A DNA stretch of 64,000 bases from DASYTH01 sp035762905 (GCF_035762905.1 NZ_DASUCC010000094.1:68800-132799), one strand, 5' to 3'. Shown: positions 35,038 to 43,540, counted from the first letter of the stretch. Notes: generated by a model from the letters alone, not told the origin. Program-made: numbers and translations.

Positions 35038-35572
35038 CGGAGCGCAGGTCCACCGCGACCGCGGCCAGCGCGAGCGGTCCGGCGACCAGCAGCAGGGTGA
35101 CCGGGACGGCGATCGCGACCGCGGCCGCCGTCCCGGCCGCCAGCAGCAGGAGGACGGCGCCGGCCGGATCCGGCCGGGACACCGCGGCCCGAAGCAGTTC
35201 CGGCCACCGCGCGCCGGGCCGCCAGCCCGCGGCGATCCGCAGTCCGAGCACGGCGGCCATGGCCGCGGCCAGGACCAGCCCGGCGGCCAGCGGTCCGCGG
35301 CCCGGCACGCCGGCCGCGACCGCCAGCGCGTCCAGACCGAGCAGCAGCCCGGCAAGCGGCGGCAGGACCAGCCCGGCCGGTCCACTTCGGACCACCTCGC
35401 CCAGCCGCCGGAGGTAGTGCCGAGGGCCGACCGAGCGGTCGTCGAGCACCCGCTCGCGCAGCACGGCGCAGCCGGCCACCAGCGCCGGATACGCGGTCAC
35501 CACGGGCACCGCGGCCACCGCCGTGCAGCAGCCGACCAGCAGGCAGTCGGCGAACAGCGCGAACCGGTTCAT
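34949..35572 (-). CDS. YesL-like (DUF624) membrane protein
   Basis: 207 aa with about five hydrophobic helices (for example LLVGCCTAVAAVPVVTAYPALVAG and GAVLLLLAAGTAAAVAIAVPV). The N-terminal pattern with VTAYPALVAGCAVLRERVLDDRSVGPRHYLRRL is typical of YesL/DUF624. YesL genes accompany rhamnogalacturonan ABC importers in Bacillus and other bacteria, matching the context. The ATG at 35572 overlaps the permease stop (ATGA). The last about 30 residues run antisense to the lyase end and look unstructured (Pro/Gly-rich). Its role in uptake is unknown. Confidence 0.8.
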   Translation of the reverse strand: MNRFALFADCLLVGCCTAVAAVPVVTAYPALVAGCAVLRERVLDDRSVGPRHYLRRLGEVVRSGPAGLVLPPLAGLLLGLDALAVAAGVPGRGPLAAGLVLAAAMAAVLGLRIAAGWRPGARWPELLRAAVSRPDPAGAVLLLLAAGTAAAVAIAVPVTLLLVAGPLALAAVAVDLRSVTASRAGSGPGTPAPSGPPGSPRPVPGPG

Positions 35573-36402
35573 CCGTTCAGTCCCGTGGTCGCCACGCCCT
35601 GCACCAGCAGGCGTTGGAAGGCGAAGAAGAACAGCGCGATCGGCAGCAGGGACAGCACCGACATGGCCATCATCGCCCCGTAGGAGGTCTCGCTGGTCTG
35701 GTCGATGAACAGCCGCAGGGCCAGCGGGAGCGTGTAGTTCTCCGGCGTGTTGAGGTAGATCAGCTGGCTGAAGAAGTCGTTCCAGGACCAGATGAAGGTG
35801 AAGATCGCCGCGGTGACCAGGGCCGGTTTGGCCAGCGGCAGCACGATGTGGCCGAACGTGCGGATCGGCCCGCAGCCGTCGATCCGGGCCGCGTCGCCGA
35901 GCTCGGTGGGCAGCCCGCGCATGAACTGCACCATGAGGAAGACGAAGAACGCGTCGGTGGCCAGCATCTTGGGCAGGATCAGCGGCCAGAACGTGTCGAT
36001 CAGGTCCAGCTGATGGAAGATCGTGTACTGCGGGATGAGCAGCACGTGGATCGGCAGCATGATCGTGGCGATCATGAACGCGAACAGCGGTGTGCGCATC
36101 CGGAACCGCAGCCAGGAGAACGCGTACGCGGCCAGCGCGCAGGACACCACGGTGCCGAGCACCGCGCCGGTGGACACGATCAGCGAGTTGGCCAGGAACC
36201 GCCAGACGGTCACCCCGGCCTGGCCGGCGAACACCTCGGTGTAGTTGCCGAGGAAGAACCGCTCGGGCAGCAGGGCCAGGCTGGACAGGATCTCCTCGGC
36301 CGGCTTGAACGAGGACAGCACCAGCCAGGCGACCGGGTAGAGCAGCACCACCAACAGTGCGATGCAGGTCAGGTGCCAGAACACCCGGCGGGTGGCGGTC
36401 AT
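35569..36402 (-). CDS. Sugar ABC transporter permease, MalG-type
   Basis: 277 aa, six hydrophobic helices. The inner-membrane EAA loop is ELGDAARIDGCGPIRTFGHIVLPLAKPAL, which contacts the ATPase. The N-terminal TATRRVFWHLTCIALLVVLLYPVAWLVLSSFK and NYTEVF are standard for MalG/YesQ-type (CUT1) permeases. It overlaps its neighbours upstream and downstream by 4 bases (ATGA). It should transport an oligosaccharide released from rhamnogalacturonan. Confidence 0.93.
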   Translation of the reverse strand: MTATRRVFWHLTCIALLVVLLYPVAWLVLSSFKPAEEILSSLALLPERFFLGNYTEVFAGQAGVTVWRFLANSLIVSTGAVLGTVVSCALAAYAFSWLRFRMRTPLFAFMIATIMLPIHVLLIPQYTIFHQLDLIDTFWPLILPKMLATDAFFVFLMVQFMRGLPTELGDAARIDGCGPIRTFGHIVLPLAKPALVTAAIFTFIWSWNDFFSQLIYLNTPENYTLPLALRLFIDQTSETSYGAMMAMSVLSLLPIALFFFAFQRLLVQGVATTGLNG

Positions 36403-37370
36403 CGCCCACCCTCCCCGGCGTAGAACACCCAGGACCGGGCCGTGCGGAACAGCACCGCGGTCACCAGCGCGATGACCAGCACCAGAATCCAGGCCATGGC
36501 CGACGCGTAGCCCATCCGGAACTCCACGAACCCCTTCTGGTACAGGTAGAGCGTGTAGAACAGGGTGGAGTCGCTCGGCCCGCCGCGGCCGCTGCTGACC
36601 ACGAACGCCGGGGTGAACGCCTGGAACGAGTGGATGGTCTCCAGCACCAGGTTGAAGAAGATCACCGGGGAGAGCATCGGCAGGGTCACCGAGAAGAACG
36701 TGCGCCACCAGCCGGCACCGTCCACCGCGGCCGCGTCGTACAGCTCGCGCGGAATCTGCTTGAGCCCGGCCAGAAAGATGACCATCGGCGCGCCGAACTG
36801 CCACACCGACAGCCCGGCGATCACCAGCAGCGCGTACTGCGGCGACGAGACGAACCCGTTGGTTTCCACGCCGAGCACGGACAACGCCCGGTCCACGACG
36901 CCGTCGTTGTCGAAGATCACCCGCCAGACCAGGGCGACCGCCACGCTGGCGCCGAGCAGCGACGGGGCGTAGAAGGCCGACCGGTACAGCCCGGAGGCCT
37001 GGCTGGCCCGGTTGAGTAGCAGGGCGACGGCCAGCGCGGCGACCAGCTTGAGCGGGGTGGAGATCAGCACGTACTTCAGCGTCACCCAGATCGCGGTGAG
37101 GAACCGCGGGTCGTCGGCGAACAGCCGGCGGTAGTTGTCGAAACCCACCCAGTTCGGCGCGGTGAACAGGTCGTAGTCGGTGAACGAAAGGTACAGCGAG
37201 GCCAGCATCGGGCCGATGGTCAGCAGCAGCGCGCCGAGCACCCACGGGGACAGGAAAAGGTAGGCGATCCCGGGCCGCTCCCCGTGCGGTCGCCGGCCCC
37301 GGGACGGGCCCGGGGCCGGCCGGTCGCGCGGACCGGCCAGCCCCGGCACCAAAGTGTCTACAGTGGACAC
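36399..37370 (-). CDS. Sugar ABC transporter permease, MalF-type
   Basis: 323 aa. A Pro/Arg-rich cytoplasmic leader (to about residue 30) is followed by six helices beginning GIAYLFLSPWVLGALLLTIGP. The EAA loop is ELYDAAAVDGAGWWRTFFSVTLPMLSP. It resembles YesP/MalF-type (CUT1) permeases. The GTG at 37370 shares its G with the TAG stop of the binding-protein gene; a start closer to GERPGIAYLF is possible but lacks a better site. Confidence 0.92.
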   Translation of the reverse strand: MSTVDTLVPGLAGPRDRPAPGPSRGRRPHGERPGIAYLFLSPWVLGALLLTIGPMLASLYLSFTDYDLFTAPNWVGFDNYRRLFADDPRFLTAIWVTLKYVLISTPLKLVAALAVALLLNRASQASGLYRSAFYAPSLLGASVAVALVWRVIFDNDGVVDRALSVLGVETNGFVSSPQYALLVIAGLSVWQFGAPMVIFLAGLKQIPRELYDAAAVDGAGWWRTFFSVTLPMLSPVIFFNLVLETIHSFQAFTPAFVVSSGRGGPSDSTLFYTLYLYQKGFVEFRMGYASAMAWILVLVIALVTAVLFRTARSWVFYAGEGGR

Positions 37371-38677
37371 TATGAGGAGATCGCCGCCTTCGCCTGTTCG
37401 ATGAGCTTGTTGGCGCTGTCCTGGATCGAGGCGCGTTCGAAGATCACATCGTCGTACACGCGCTGGAACGCGGACTTCACCTCGCTGGCACCCTTCGGCG
37501 GGGGTGGCGGCGCCTGCTCGAGCTTGGGCCCGACGGCCTTCTCGTACTCGAAGGTGACCGTCGGCGGGCCCTGCAGGGTGCCGCCGACCTGGTCGCGCAC
37601 CTGCTGGTTGGCCGGCAGGCCGCGAGACATGCCCAGGATCTTGCCGGCCTCCACGTCGTTGATCAGGAAGTTGATCAGCTTGGCCGCCGCCTCCTTGTGC
37701 TCGGAGCGCTGGGCGATGCTGAACATCATGGCCGGCTTGGCGTACTGGCCGAGCTTTCCGCCGTCCGATGGGAACGGCCCGACCTTCATCTCCCGGCCGA
37801 ACAGCTCGAAGGTCTGCGCGGTGAACCCGCTGCTGTAGCCGAACCCGCTGGAGGCCGCCTTCTGTGCCACCGGGTCGTTGGCCAGCGAGCCGTCCAGCTT
37901 GGCGGTCACCTCGGCCGGGGTCGAGGCGCCGGAGCGGCGCAGGCCGTTGGCGAGCTCCCACCACTTGGCCACGTCCTCGGCGCCGTAGCCGAGCTTGCCG
38001 TCGTCGGTGTAGAGGGTCTTGCCCTGCTGGCGCAGCCACACCTCGAACCAGTCCTCGATGCCGCCGAAGTCGGACAGGCCGCGCACCCTGCCGCCGGTGG
38101 CGTCGGTGACCTTCTGTGCCGCGGTGCGCAGATCCCCCCAGGTCCAGCCGTCCTTCGGCGCGGTGGCGCCGGCCTGCTGCCACTGCGCCGGGTCGTAGGT
38201 GAACATCTGGGTGTTCTGCGTGGGCGGGATGGCCCACAGCTTGCCGTTCACCGACCCACCGGAGAGCAGTTGCTGGGTGACCCCGCCGGTGTCCACCTTG
38301 GCCGGACCGTCACCGAGGTCGGCAAGCACGCCGCGGTCGGCGTACTCGCGCACGTACCGGTAGTCCATCTGCAGCACGTCCGGCGCGTTGCCGCCGGCGA
38401 TCTGCGTGGCCAGCTTCTGGAAGTAGGCGTTGAACTCCGCGTACGAGGTCTCCACCGTGATGTTGCCGTTGCGGCGCTCGAACTCGTCGATCGCCTTCTC
38501 GGTCACCGCCGCCCGGTCGGGGTTGCCCCACCAGTCGAACCGGATGGTGACCGGGCCGCTGGGTTGGCCGGTGTCTCCTCCTTCCGAGCCGCCGCACGCC
38601 GTGGTGGCGGCGAGCAGAGCCGCCGGTACCGCTAACCAGATCCGGGTGGCGCCGCCAGAGCGGGTGCGTCGTCGCAT
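37370..38677 (-). CDS. Extracellular solute-binding lipoprotein of a sugar ABC importer
   Basis: 435 aa. An Arg-rich N terminus and hydrophobic segment end at a lipobox-like AATTAC with Cys at about residue 28. The mature part has the family-1 binding protein pattern: VTIRFDWWGNPDRAAVTEKAIDEFERR, GNAPDVLQMDYRYVREYADRG and NTQMFTYDPAQWQQAG. A proline run (QAPPPPPKG) lies near the C terminus. GGAGGGACGG precedes the ATG at 38677. First gene of the importer operon, with two LacI-like sites upstream. It probably captures rhamnogalacturonan oligosaccharides. Confidence 0.92.
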   Translation of the reverse strand: MRRRTRSGGATRIWLAVPAALLAATTACGGSEGGDTGQPSGPVTIRFDWWGNPDRAAVTEKAIDEFERRNGNITVETSYAEFNAYFQKLATQIAGGNAPDVLQMDYRYVREYADRGVLADLGDGPAKVDTGGVTQQLLSGGSVNGKLWAIPPTQNTQMFTYDPAQWQQAGATAPKDGWTWGDLRTAAQKVTDATGGRVRGLSDFGGIEDWFEVWLRQQGKTLYTDDGKLGYGAEDVAKWWELANGLRRSGASTPAEVTAKLDGSLANDPVAQKAASSGFGYSSGFTAQTFELFGREMKVGPFPSDGGKLGQYAKPAMMFSIAQRSEHKEAAAKLINFLINDVEAGKILGMSRGLPANQQVRDQVGGTLQGPPTVTFEYEKAVGPKLEQAPPPPPKGASEVKSAFQRVYDDVIFERASIQDSANKLIEQAKAAISS

Positions 38678-38701
38678 GCCGTCCCTCCACCGTCTCGTAT
38701 G

Positions 38702-38715
38702 GGCAAGCGCTTTCC
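38702..38715. promoter_or_regulatory. LacI-type operator (AAGCGCTT core) before the importer operon
   Basis: GGCAAGCGCTTTCC, a near-perfect palindrome centred on GC and characteristic of LacI-family operators. It lies 25 bases upstream of the binding-protein start codon on the minus strand. It differs in core from the ACGT-centred boxes, so it may bind a different regulator. Confidence 0.5.
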
Positions 38716-38743
38716 TGGCGGACCCGCCACCTCATGCGCCGGA

Positions 38744-38756
38744 TTGAAACGATTCG
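38744..38756 (-). promoter_or_regulatory. Second LacI-like box before the importer operon
   Basis: Read on the minus strand this is CGAATCGTTTCAA, matching the lyase/GH28 box TTAAACGTTTCAG at the central ATCGTTTCA/AACGTTTCA portion with one half degenerate. It lies 67 bases upstream of the start codon and would put the importer in the same regulon. Confidence 0.45.
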
Positions 38757-38785
38757 AGCCCACCTGGGGACGGAAGCTAGGCCGG

Positions 38786-40273
38786 TCAGCGAGTGGTGTC
38801 AAGGTCACGGAGCGCGAACCCGGTGACGCCGCGCAGCGCGAACGCCGGCGCGCCCGCGGTGCTCAGCCGCAGCCGGCGGAACTGGGCGCAATGGACGTCG
38901 TCAAGCACGATCGCCGGCCGGGTGTCCGGCTCGCTGAACCGGATCTCCACGTCGTCGCACCGCAACCCGGTGGCGTGCCGGACATAGAACGCCCACGCCG
39001 GCAGCACGCCGAACATGGACGGCTCGGGGTAGGCCCGGGCCCGCTCCGGGACGGCGTAGGGCCGGCGCGGGGCCGGCTCGGCGAAGAAGAACGGGTTGAC
39101 CAGTTCGGCCGGCTGGCCGGCGGCGTGCGTCATGGACAGCCCGCCGCGCATCCGCACCCGTAACCCGCTGAGCCGCACGTCCTCGACCGGATGCCCGGGC
39201 AGCCCGGCGATCGTGGACGGGTAGCGCGGATCGGCCCCGTCCACGGTGACGTCGCTGATCGTGATCCGGCGCAGCCGCCCGGGCCGGCGCGGCGCCGGGC
39301 CGCGCAACCGGGCGCCGAGCCGCAGGAAGATCGGCGCGTTGCTGACCTCTCGCATGGTCACGCCCTGCACGGTCACGTCCTCGAGCACGCCGCCGTCGAC
39401 GGTCTCCAGCGCCAGGCCGCGGCAGCGCTCGAAGACCACACCGGAGACCATGATGTCCCGGAACCCGCCGGTGGACTCGGTGCCGAGCTTGATCCGGCCG
39501 GTCGGCCCGTCGCCGTCCGGCGCGGCCGGCAGCGCGCGCTGTCGGGTGCCGTCCAGCCGGGTGCCCGGGTCGTAGCCGCTGACCGTGGTGCCGGTGATCG
39601 TGACCCGCTCGGTCGTCCGGGCCCGGCCCAGGGCGTAGGAGCTCTTCAGCACGATCGCGTCGTCGCCGTGCGTGTTCACCGTGCAGCCGGAGATCCGCAC
39701 ATCCCGACAGCAGTCGACGTTGATGCCGTCCCGGACGGTGTCGATCGTGACGTTGTGGATGGTCAGCCGGTCCACCCCGGTGGGCAGGATCGCGAGGTGG
39801 CCGCCGCGCACGATGGTGACGTCCCGGATGTCCACGTCCCGGCACAGCCGCAGCGCGATGGCCTTGTCGCCGGTTCCCGGCGGCGAGTCCGGGCCCATCT
39901 CCCGGACCAGCGCGGCGCCGTCGATCCGGCCCGGCCCGGCGATGCCGATGTGGTCCAGGTCCTCGCCCCAGATCAGCGCGGCCCGCCAGTGGCTGTGGCC
40001 GAAGTCCTGGTAGGCGTTGCCGGCGCCGCGGCCGGGGTGGTCGAACCCGGCGCCGTCGCGCGGCGCGGCGGCCAATAGCGTCGCGCCCCGGTCGAGCTGC
40101 AGGATCACGTTGCTGCGCAACCGAACCGAGTAGCTGGCGAAGGTTCCGGCCGGCAGTCGCACGGTGCCGCCGCCGGCCGCGGCCGCGGCCTCGATGGCCC
40201 GGTTGATCGCGGGCGAGTCGATGGTCACCCCGTCGCCGCGGGCGCCGTACCGGGTGACGTCGAAGCGGACCAT
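38786..40273 (-). CDS. GH28 family glycoside hydrolase (polygalacturonase/rhamnogalacturonan hydrolase type), cytoplasmic
   Basis: 495 aa right-handed beta-helix. It begins VRFDVTRYGARGDGVTIDSPAINRA with the pectate-lyase-3 N-terminal pattern. The GH28 acid pair is visible in NTHGDDAIVLKSS, with DTVRDGINVDCCRDVRI preceding it. There is no signal peptide, and an in-frame TAA lies five codons upstream of the ATG at 40273, so none is missed. It should act on oligosaccharides after import by the adjacent ABC system. It is transcribed separately from the importer, with its own operator. Confidence 0.9.
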   Translation of the reverse strand: MVRFDVTRYGARGDGVTIDSPAINRAIEAAAAAGGGTVRLPAGTFASYSVRLRSNVILQLDRGATLLAAAPRDGAGFDHPGRGAGNAYQDFGHSHWRAALIWGEDLDHIGIAGPGRIDGAALVREMGPDSPPGTGDKAIALRLCRDVDIRDVTIVRGGHLAILPTGVDRLTIHNVTIDTVRDGINVDCCRDVRISGCTVNTHGDDAIVLKSSYALGRARTTERVTITGTTVSGYDPGTRLDGTRQRALPAAPDGDGPTGRIKLGTESTGGFRDIMVSGVVFERCRGLALETVDGGVLEDVTVQGVTMREVSNAPIFLRLGARLRGPAPRRPGRLRRITISDVTVDGADPRYPSTIAGLPGHPVEDVRLSGLRVRMRGGLSMTHAAGQPAELVNPFFFAEPAPRRPYAVPERARAYPEPSMFGVLPAWAFYVRHATGLRCDDVEIRFSEPDTRPAIVLDDVHCAQFRRLRLSTAGAPAFALRGVTGFALRDLDTTR

Positions 40274-40285
40274 CGAGCCACCTTA

Positions 40286-40298
40286 CTGAAACGTTTAA
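40286..40298 (-). promoter_or_regulatory. LacI-type operator upstream of the GH28 gene
   Basis: Minus-strand TTAAACGTTTCAG, identical to the box at 32458-32470. It ends 12 bases before the start codon, directly upstream of the AAGGTGG ribosome binding site. Confidence 0.65.
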
Positions 40299-40399
40299 TC
40301 CGGGGTGATCCGAATCATGTTCACATTTTTTTCTCAGGCGTACCGGCCGACCGCCGATCAAGCCCGAGACACCCAGGATCCCCGGAGATGGAGTTTTCC

Positions 40400-42016
40400 A
40401 TGCCGATCATGAAAGCCACAGTCGGTGGGCGGCTCGGCCGTTCCTTCGGCGCGATCACGGCGCTCATCGCCGTCGCCGCCGGTGCCGGCTGGTGGGGCAC
40501 CACGCAGCAGCACGACGCCCAGCAGCGGCTGGCCGAGTTGGTCCAGGTCCAGCAGGACGTGCAGAAGCTGCGCTACGCGGTGGCCGACGTGACCGGCTGG
40601 CAGGCGCTGGTCATGGCCGACGCCGGCGCCTACGGCAACGCCAAGGCCGCGGCCGACGACGCCTACAACCGCGGCGGTGAGCTGGAGAGCAAGGCGGCCC
40701 TGTTCGACCTGCTCAAGAACGCGCACACGCAGTACATGACCGACGACGAGCGGGCCAAGTGGAACGAGCTGACCCCGGCCTGGAACGCGTTCTTCGACTA
40801 CGACACGAAGATCATGGACTCGCTGAAGGGCGCCGAGGACCCGGCGGTCCGGGTCGCGGCGATGGACAGCATCAACGGCGGCGAGGCGGCCGAGGGCTAC
40901 GGCAAGGCCCTGGACATCGCCGACGCGCTGGACGAGTCGGTCAACAAGCGGGTCGACGAGGCCAAGGCGGACGCCACGTCCGCTCGCGCCACCAGCAACA
41001 CGGTGATCGCCGTGGCGCTCGCGCTGGCCATCGCCATGGCGATCGTGCTGGGCATCCGGGCCACCCGCGCGGTGGTCCGCCCACTGGCCGCCACGTTGCG
41101 GACCGTGCGCGCCCTGGCCCACGGCGACCTGACCGTGCGCACCGACCTCAACGGCCGGGACCAGATCAGCCGGCTCGGTGCCGCGCTCGACGACACGATC
41201 GACTCGCTGCGCACCACGATCGGCACGCTCAACGGGCACGCCGACGCCATGTCCAGCGCCTCGTCGCAGGTGGAGGCGACCGCGACCGAGATCGCCGCGA
41301 CCGCGGAGCAGACCAGCCACCAGGCCGCGCAGGTGGCCGCCGGCGCCGAGCAGGTCTCCGCCGCGGTGGACACCGTGGCCGTCGGCAGCGACCAGATGGC
41401 CGCCTCCATCCACCGGATCACCGAGAACACCAACGGTGCCGCGCACGTCGCCGGCGAGGCGGTCACCGCGGCCAAGGTCACCACCGAGGTGGTCAACCGG
41501 CTGGGTGCCTCGTCGCAGGAGATCGGTGAGGTGGTCAAGACCATCACCTCGATCGCCGAGCAGACCAACCTGCTGGCCCTCAACGCCACCATCGAGGCGG
41601 CCAGGGCCGGCGACGCCGGCAAGGGCTTCGCCGTGGTCGCCGGCGAGGTCAAGGACCTGGCCCAGGAGACCGCCAAGGCCACCGAGGACATCGCGCAGCG
41701 GGTCGCGGCGATCCAGGCGGACACCACCGAGGCGGTCGCGGCCATCGACCGGATCGGCGAGATCGTCGCCCGGGTGAACGACTACCAGGTCACCATCGCC
41801 GCGGCGGTGGAGGAGCAGACCGAGACGACCAGCGACATGAGCCGCAACGTGGCCGGCGCCGCCCAGTCCAGCCGGCACATCGCGCAGAACATCGCCGGGG
41901 TCGCCGAGGCCGCGGTGTCCACCGCCGACGGGGCCAACGAGTCCCAGATGGCGGCTCGGGAGCTGGCCAGGGTCAGTGCCGAGCTGCACGCCACGGTGGC
42001 CAATTTCAAGCTGTAG
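40400..42016 (+). CDS. Methyl-accepting chemotaxis protein with four-helix-bundle sensor
   Basis: 538 aa from the ATG at 40400, which has GGAG six bases upstream; the ATG at 40388 is an alternative. TM1 (about 12-33), an extracytoplasmic helical-bundle domain of the 4HB_MCP type (about 34-200), TM2 (about 203-222), HAMP (about 225-275; RPLAATLRTVRALAHGDLTV) and a MCP signalling domain with the tip TSIAEQTNLLALNATIEAARAG. It would relay an external signal to a CheA kinase. No che or flagellar genes are in the window. It is unrelated in its sensor part to the receptor at 9398. Confidence 0.9.
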   Translation: MPIMKATVGGRLGRSFGAITALIAVAAGAGWWGTTQQHDAQQRLAELVQVQQDVQKLRYAVADVTGWQALVMADAGAYGNAKAAADDAYNRGGELESKAALFDLLKNAHTQYMTDDERAKWNELTPAWNAFFDYDTKIMDSLKGAEDPAVRVAAMDSINGGEAAEGYGKALDIADALDESVNKRVDEAKADATSARATSNTVIAVALALAIAMAIVLGIRATRAVVRPLAATLRTVRALAHGDLTVRTDLNGRDQISRLGAALDDTIDSLRTTIGTLNGHADAMSSASSQVEATATEIAATAEQTSHQAAQVAAGAEQVSAAVDTVAVGSDQMAASIHRITENTNGAAHVAGEAVTAAKVTTEVVNRLGASSQEIGEVVKTITSIAEQTNLLALNATIEAARAGDAGKGFAVVAGEVKDLAQETAKATEDIAQRVAAIQADTTEAVAAIDRIGEIVARVNDYQVTIAAAVEEQTETTSDMSRNVAGAAQSSRHIAQNIAGVAEAAVSTADGANESQMAARELARVSAELHATVANFKL

Positions 42017-42017
42017 G

Positions 42018-42062
42018 AATTGCCGGTCGGTTCGCCCGGAGCGGGGCGAACCGGCCGGAATT
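42018..42062 (+). terminator. Hairpin terminator after the chemoreceptor gene
   Basis: Arms CGGTTCGCCC and GGGCGAACCG flank a short G-rich loop, with an outer CCGG/CCGG and AATT/AATT extension beyond one mismatch and one bulge. A short T-rich segment follows. It begins directly after the TAG stop at 42016. Confidence 0.7.
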
Positions 42063-42196
42063 TGCCAGTTTTGTGCTCATCGCACAGGAGTTTTGTGCAT
42101 TTGTGACATCTGCCACAACCTTCCGCCGGGTCGCTCGTTGAACGAACGTCAGCACGCCTACATGTGCATCTGCACGTTCGATCGGGAGGTCTGGCG

Positions 42197-43483
42197 GTGG
42201 CCGAGGCGGTCGACGAGGCGGCGACGGGCGCGCCCAGCGACGCGGCTCTGATCAGCGCGGTTCGGTCGGGTGACACCACCGCTTACGGCCTGCTCTACGA
42301 GAGACATCTGGGCGCCGCCCGGCGCACCGCGGCCGCGCTCGTCACGACCACCGCCGAGCGGGAGGACCTGGTCGCCGAGGCGTTCACCCGGGTGCTCCGG
42401 GTGCTGCGCGCCGGACAGGGCCCGGACGAGTCGTTCCGCGCGTACCTGGTGGCCACCATGCGCAACGCGCTGATCACCGACATCCGCCGCGGGGTCGACG
42501 TGGCGCTGTGCGCCGACGTGCCGGAGGCCAGGGCGGCCAGCGACCCGGTGATCAGCCGGGTGGAGGCGGGCGTGGCCGCCGACGCGTTCGCCACGCTGCC
42601 GGAACGGTGGCGCACGGTGCTCTGGCACACCGAGATCGAGGGGGAGTCGCCGGCCGAGATCGCACCGCTGCTCGGACTCGCGCCGAACAGCGTGTCGGCG
42701 CTGGCCTACCGGGCGCGGGAGGGTCTGCGCCAGGCGTACCTGCGCCAGCACCTGCCGACCGTGACCCGGCCGGGCTGCCGCGGCATCGCCGCGCAGCTGT
42801 CCATCTGGGTCCGGCGCGGCTGCCCACGGCACACCATGCGACGGATCACCCGGCATCTGGACCGGTGCCCGGACTGCCGCAAGCTGGCCGGCGGCCTGGT
42901 GAAGGTCAACGAGGAGCTGCGCGCCGCGGTGGCCCCGGTGGTGCTCGGTACCCCGATGGCCGTCGCCTACCTGAGCGGGTCGGGTCAGCTGGGCGCCGCC
43001 ACCGCGTCCTGGCTGACCGCGGTGAAGGCGGCGGTGGCCGGCGCCGCCGTGGTGGTCGCCACCGGCGTCACCGTGCATCCGCCGTCGCCGCCCGAAGTCC
43101 GTGGCCCCGGCGCCGCGGTCCCGCAACCGGTCTGGCAGCACACCACCCCCACCCCGGTGCGCACCGGGCCGCCCGCGGCGCCGCCGTCGCGGGCACCGTC
43201 GCTCGAGCAGTTGACGCAGCCGGAACCGAGCGGGCTGAACGAACGGGGTGCCGGCAAGGCGGAGAAGAAGACCGCGAAGGCGGAGCGCAAGGCCGCCAAG
43301 CAGCCGACCAAGACGGCCAAGCAGCAGGCCAGGACGGACCGCAAGGCCGCGAAGGACGACGCGGCGGAGCAGCGGGATCGCAAGGCGGAGAAGAAAGAAC
43401 GCACGGCGGAGAAGAAGAACCGCAAGGGCGGCAACGACCTGCTCGGCGGGTTGACGCTGATCAAGCTGCCGTTCTTCGGCTGA
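42197..43483 (+). CDS. ECF sigma factor fused to zinc-finger anti-sigma-like domain, membrane anchor and Lys-rich tail
   Basis: 428 aa from a GTG at 42197 with GGGAGG seven bases upstream. Sigma region 2 spans about 25-95 and region 4 about 133-182 (SPAEIAPLLGLAPNSVSALA). A zinc-finger motif His-x3-Cys-x2-Cys (H220, C224, C227; HLDRCPDC) as in ZAS anti-sigma factors follows. A hydrophobic helix (about 272-292) leads into a Pro-rich then Lys/Ala-rich tail (repeats of AEKKTAKAERKAA type) ending LTLIKLPFFG. So the sigma factor carries its own apparent membrane-bound inhibitor. A separate anti-sigma gene is not adjacent. It resembles sigma groups with C-terminal extensions, but the target regulon is unknown. 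Confidence 0.87.
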   Translation: MAEAVDEAATGAPSDAALISAVRSGDTTAYGLLYERHLGAARRTAAALVTTTAEREDLVAEAFTRVLRVLRAGQGPDESFRAYLVATMRNALITDIRRGVDVALCADVPEARAASDPVISRVEAGVAADAFATLPERWRTVLWHTEIEGESPAEIAPLLGLAPNSVSALAYRAREGLRQAYLRQHLPTVTRPGCRGIAAQLSIWVRRGCPRHTMRRITRHLDRCPDCRKLAGGLVKVNEELRAAVAPVVLGTPMAVAYLSGSGQLGAATASWLTAVKAAVAGAAVVVATGVTVHPPSPPEVRGPGAAVPQPVWQHTTPTPVRTGPPAAPPSRAPSLEQLTQPEPSGLNERGAGKAEKKTAKAERKAAKQPTKTAKQQARTDRKAAKDDAAEQRDRKAEKKERTAEKKNRKGGNDLLGGLTLIKLPFFG

Positions 43484-43526
43484 CCGGGCGTTGACGGCGG
43501 GCCCCCCGGATGGTTGGCTCGGATTC

Positions 43527-43540
43527 TGGGAGCGCTCCCA
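43527..43540. promoter_or_regulatory. CebR-type operator
   Basis: TGGGAGCGCTCCCA, a perfect 14-base palindrome identical to the operator of CebR, the LacI-family repressor of cellulose/cellobiose genes in Streptomyces. It lies 34 bases before the start codon of a secreted glycosidase with a cellulose-binding module. No CebR gene is in the window. Confidence 0.85.

Noticed and set aside
40316..40332. T run (seven Ts) before the chemoreceptor as a rho-independent terminator
   Set aside because: No GC-rich stem precedes it, and it lies in the promoter region between divergent genes.
9398..42016. The two chemoreceptor genes as evidence of a local chemotaxis operon
   Set aside because: They are 30 kb apart with unrelated sensors, and no cheA, cheW, cheY-type motility or flagellar genes are nearby.
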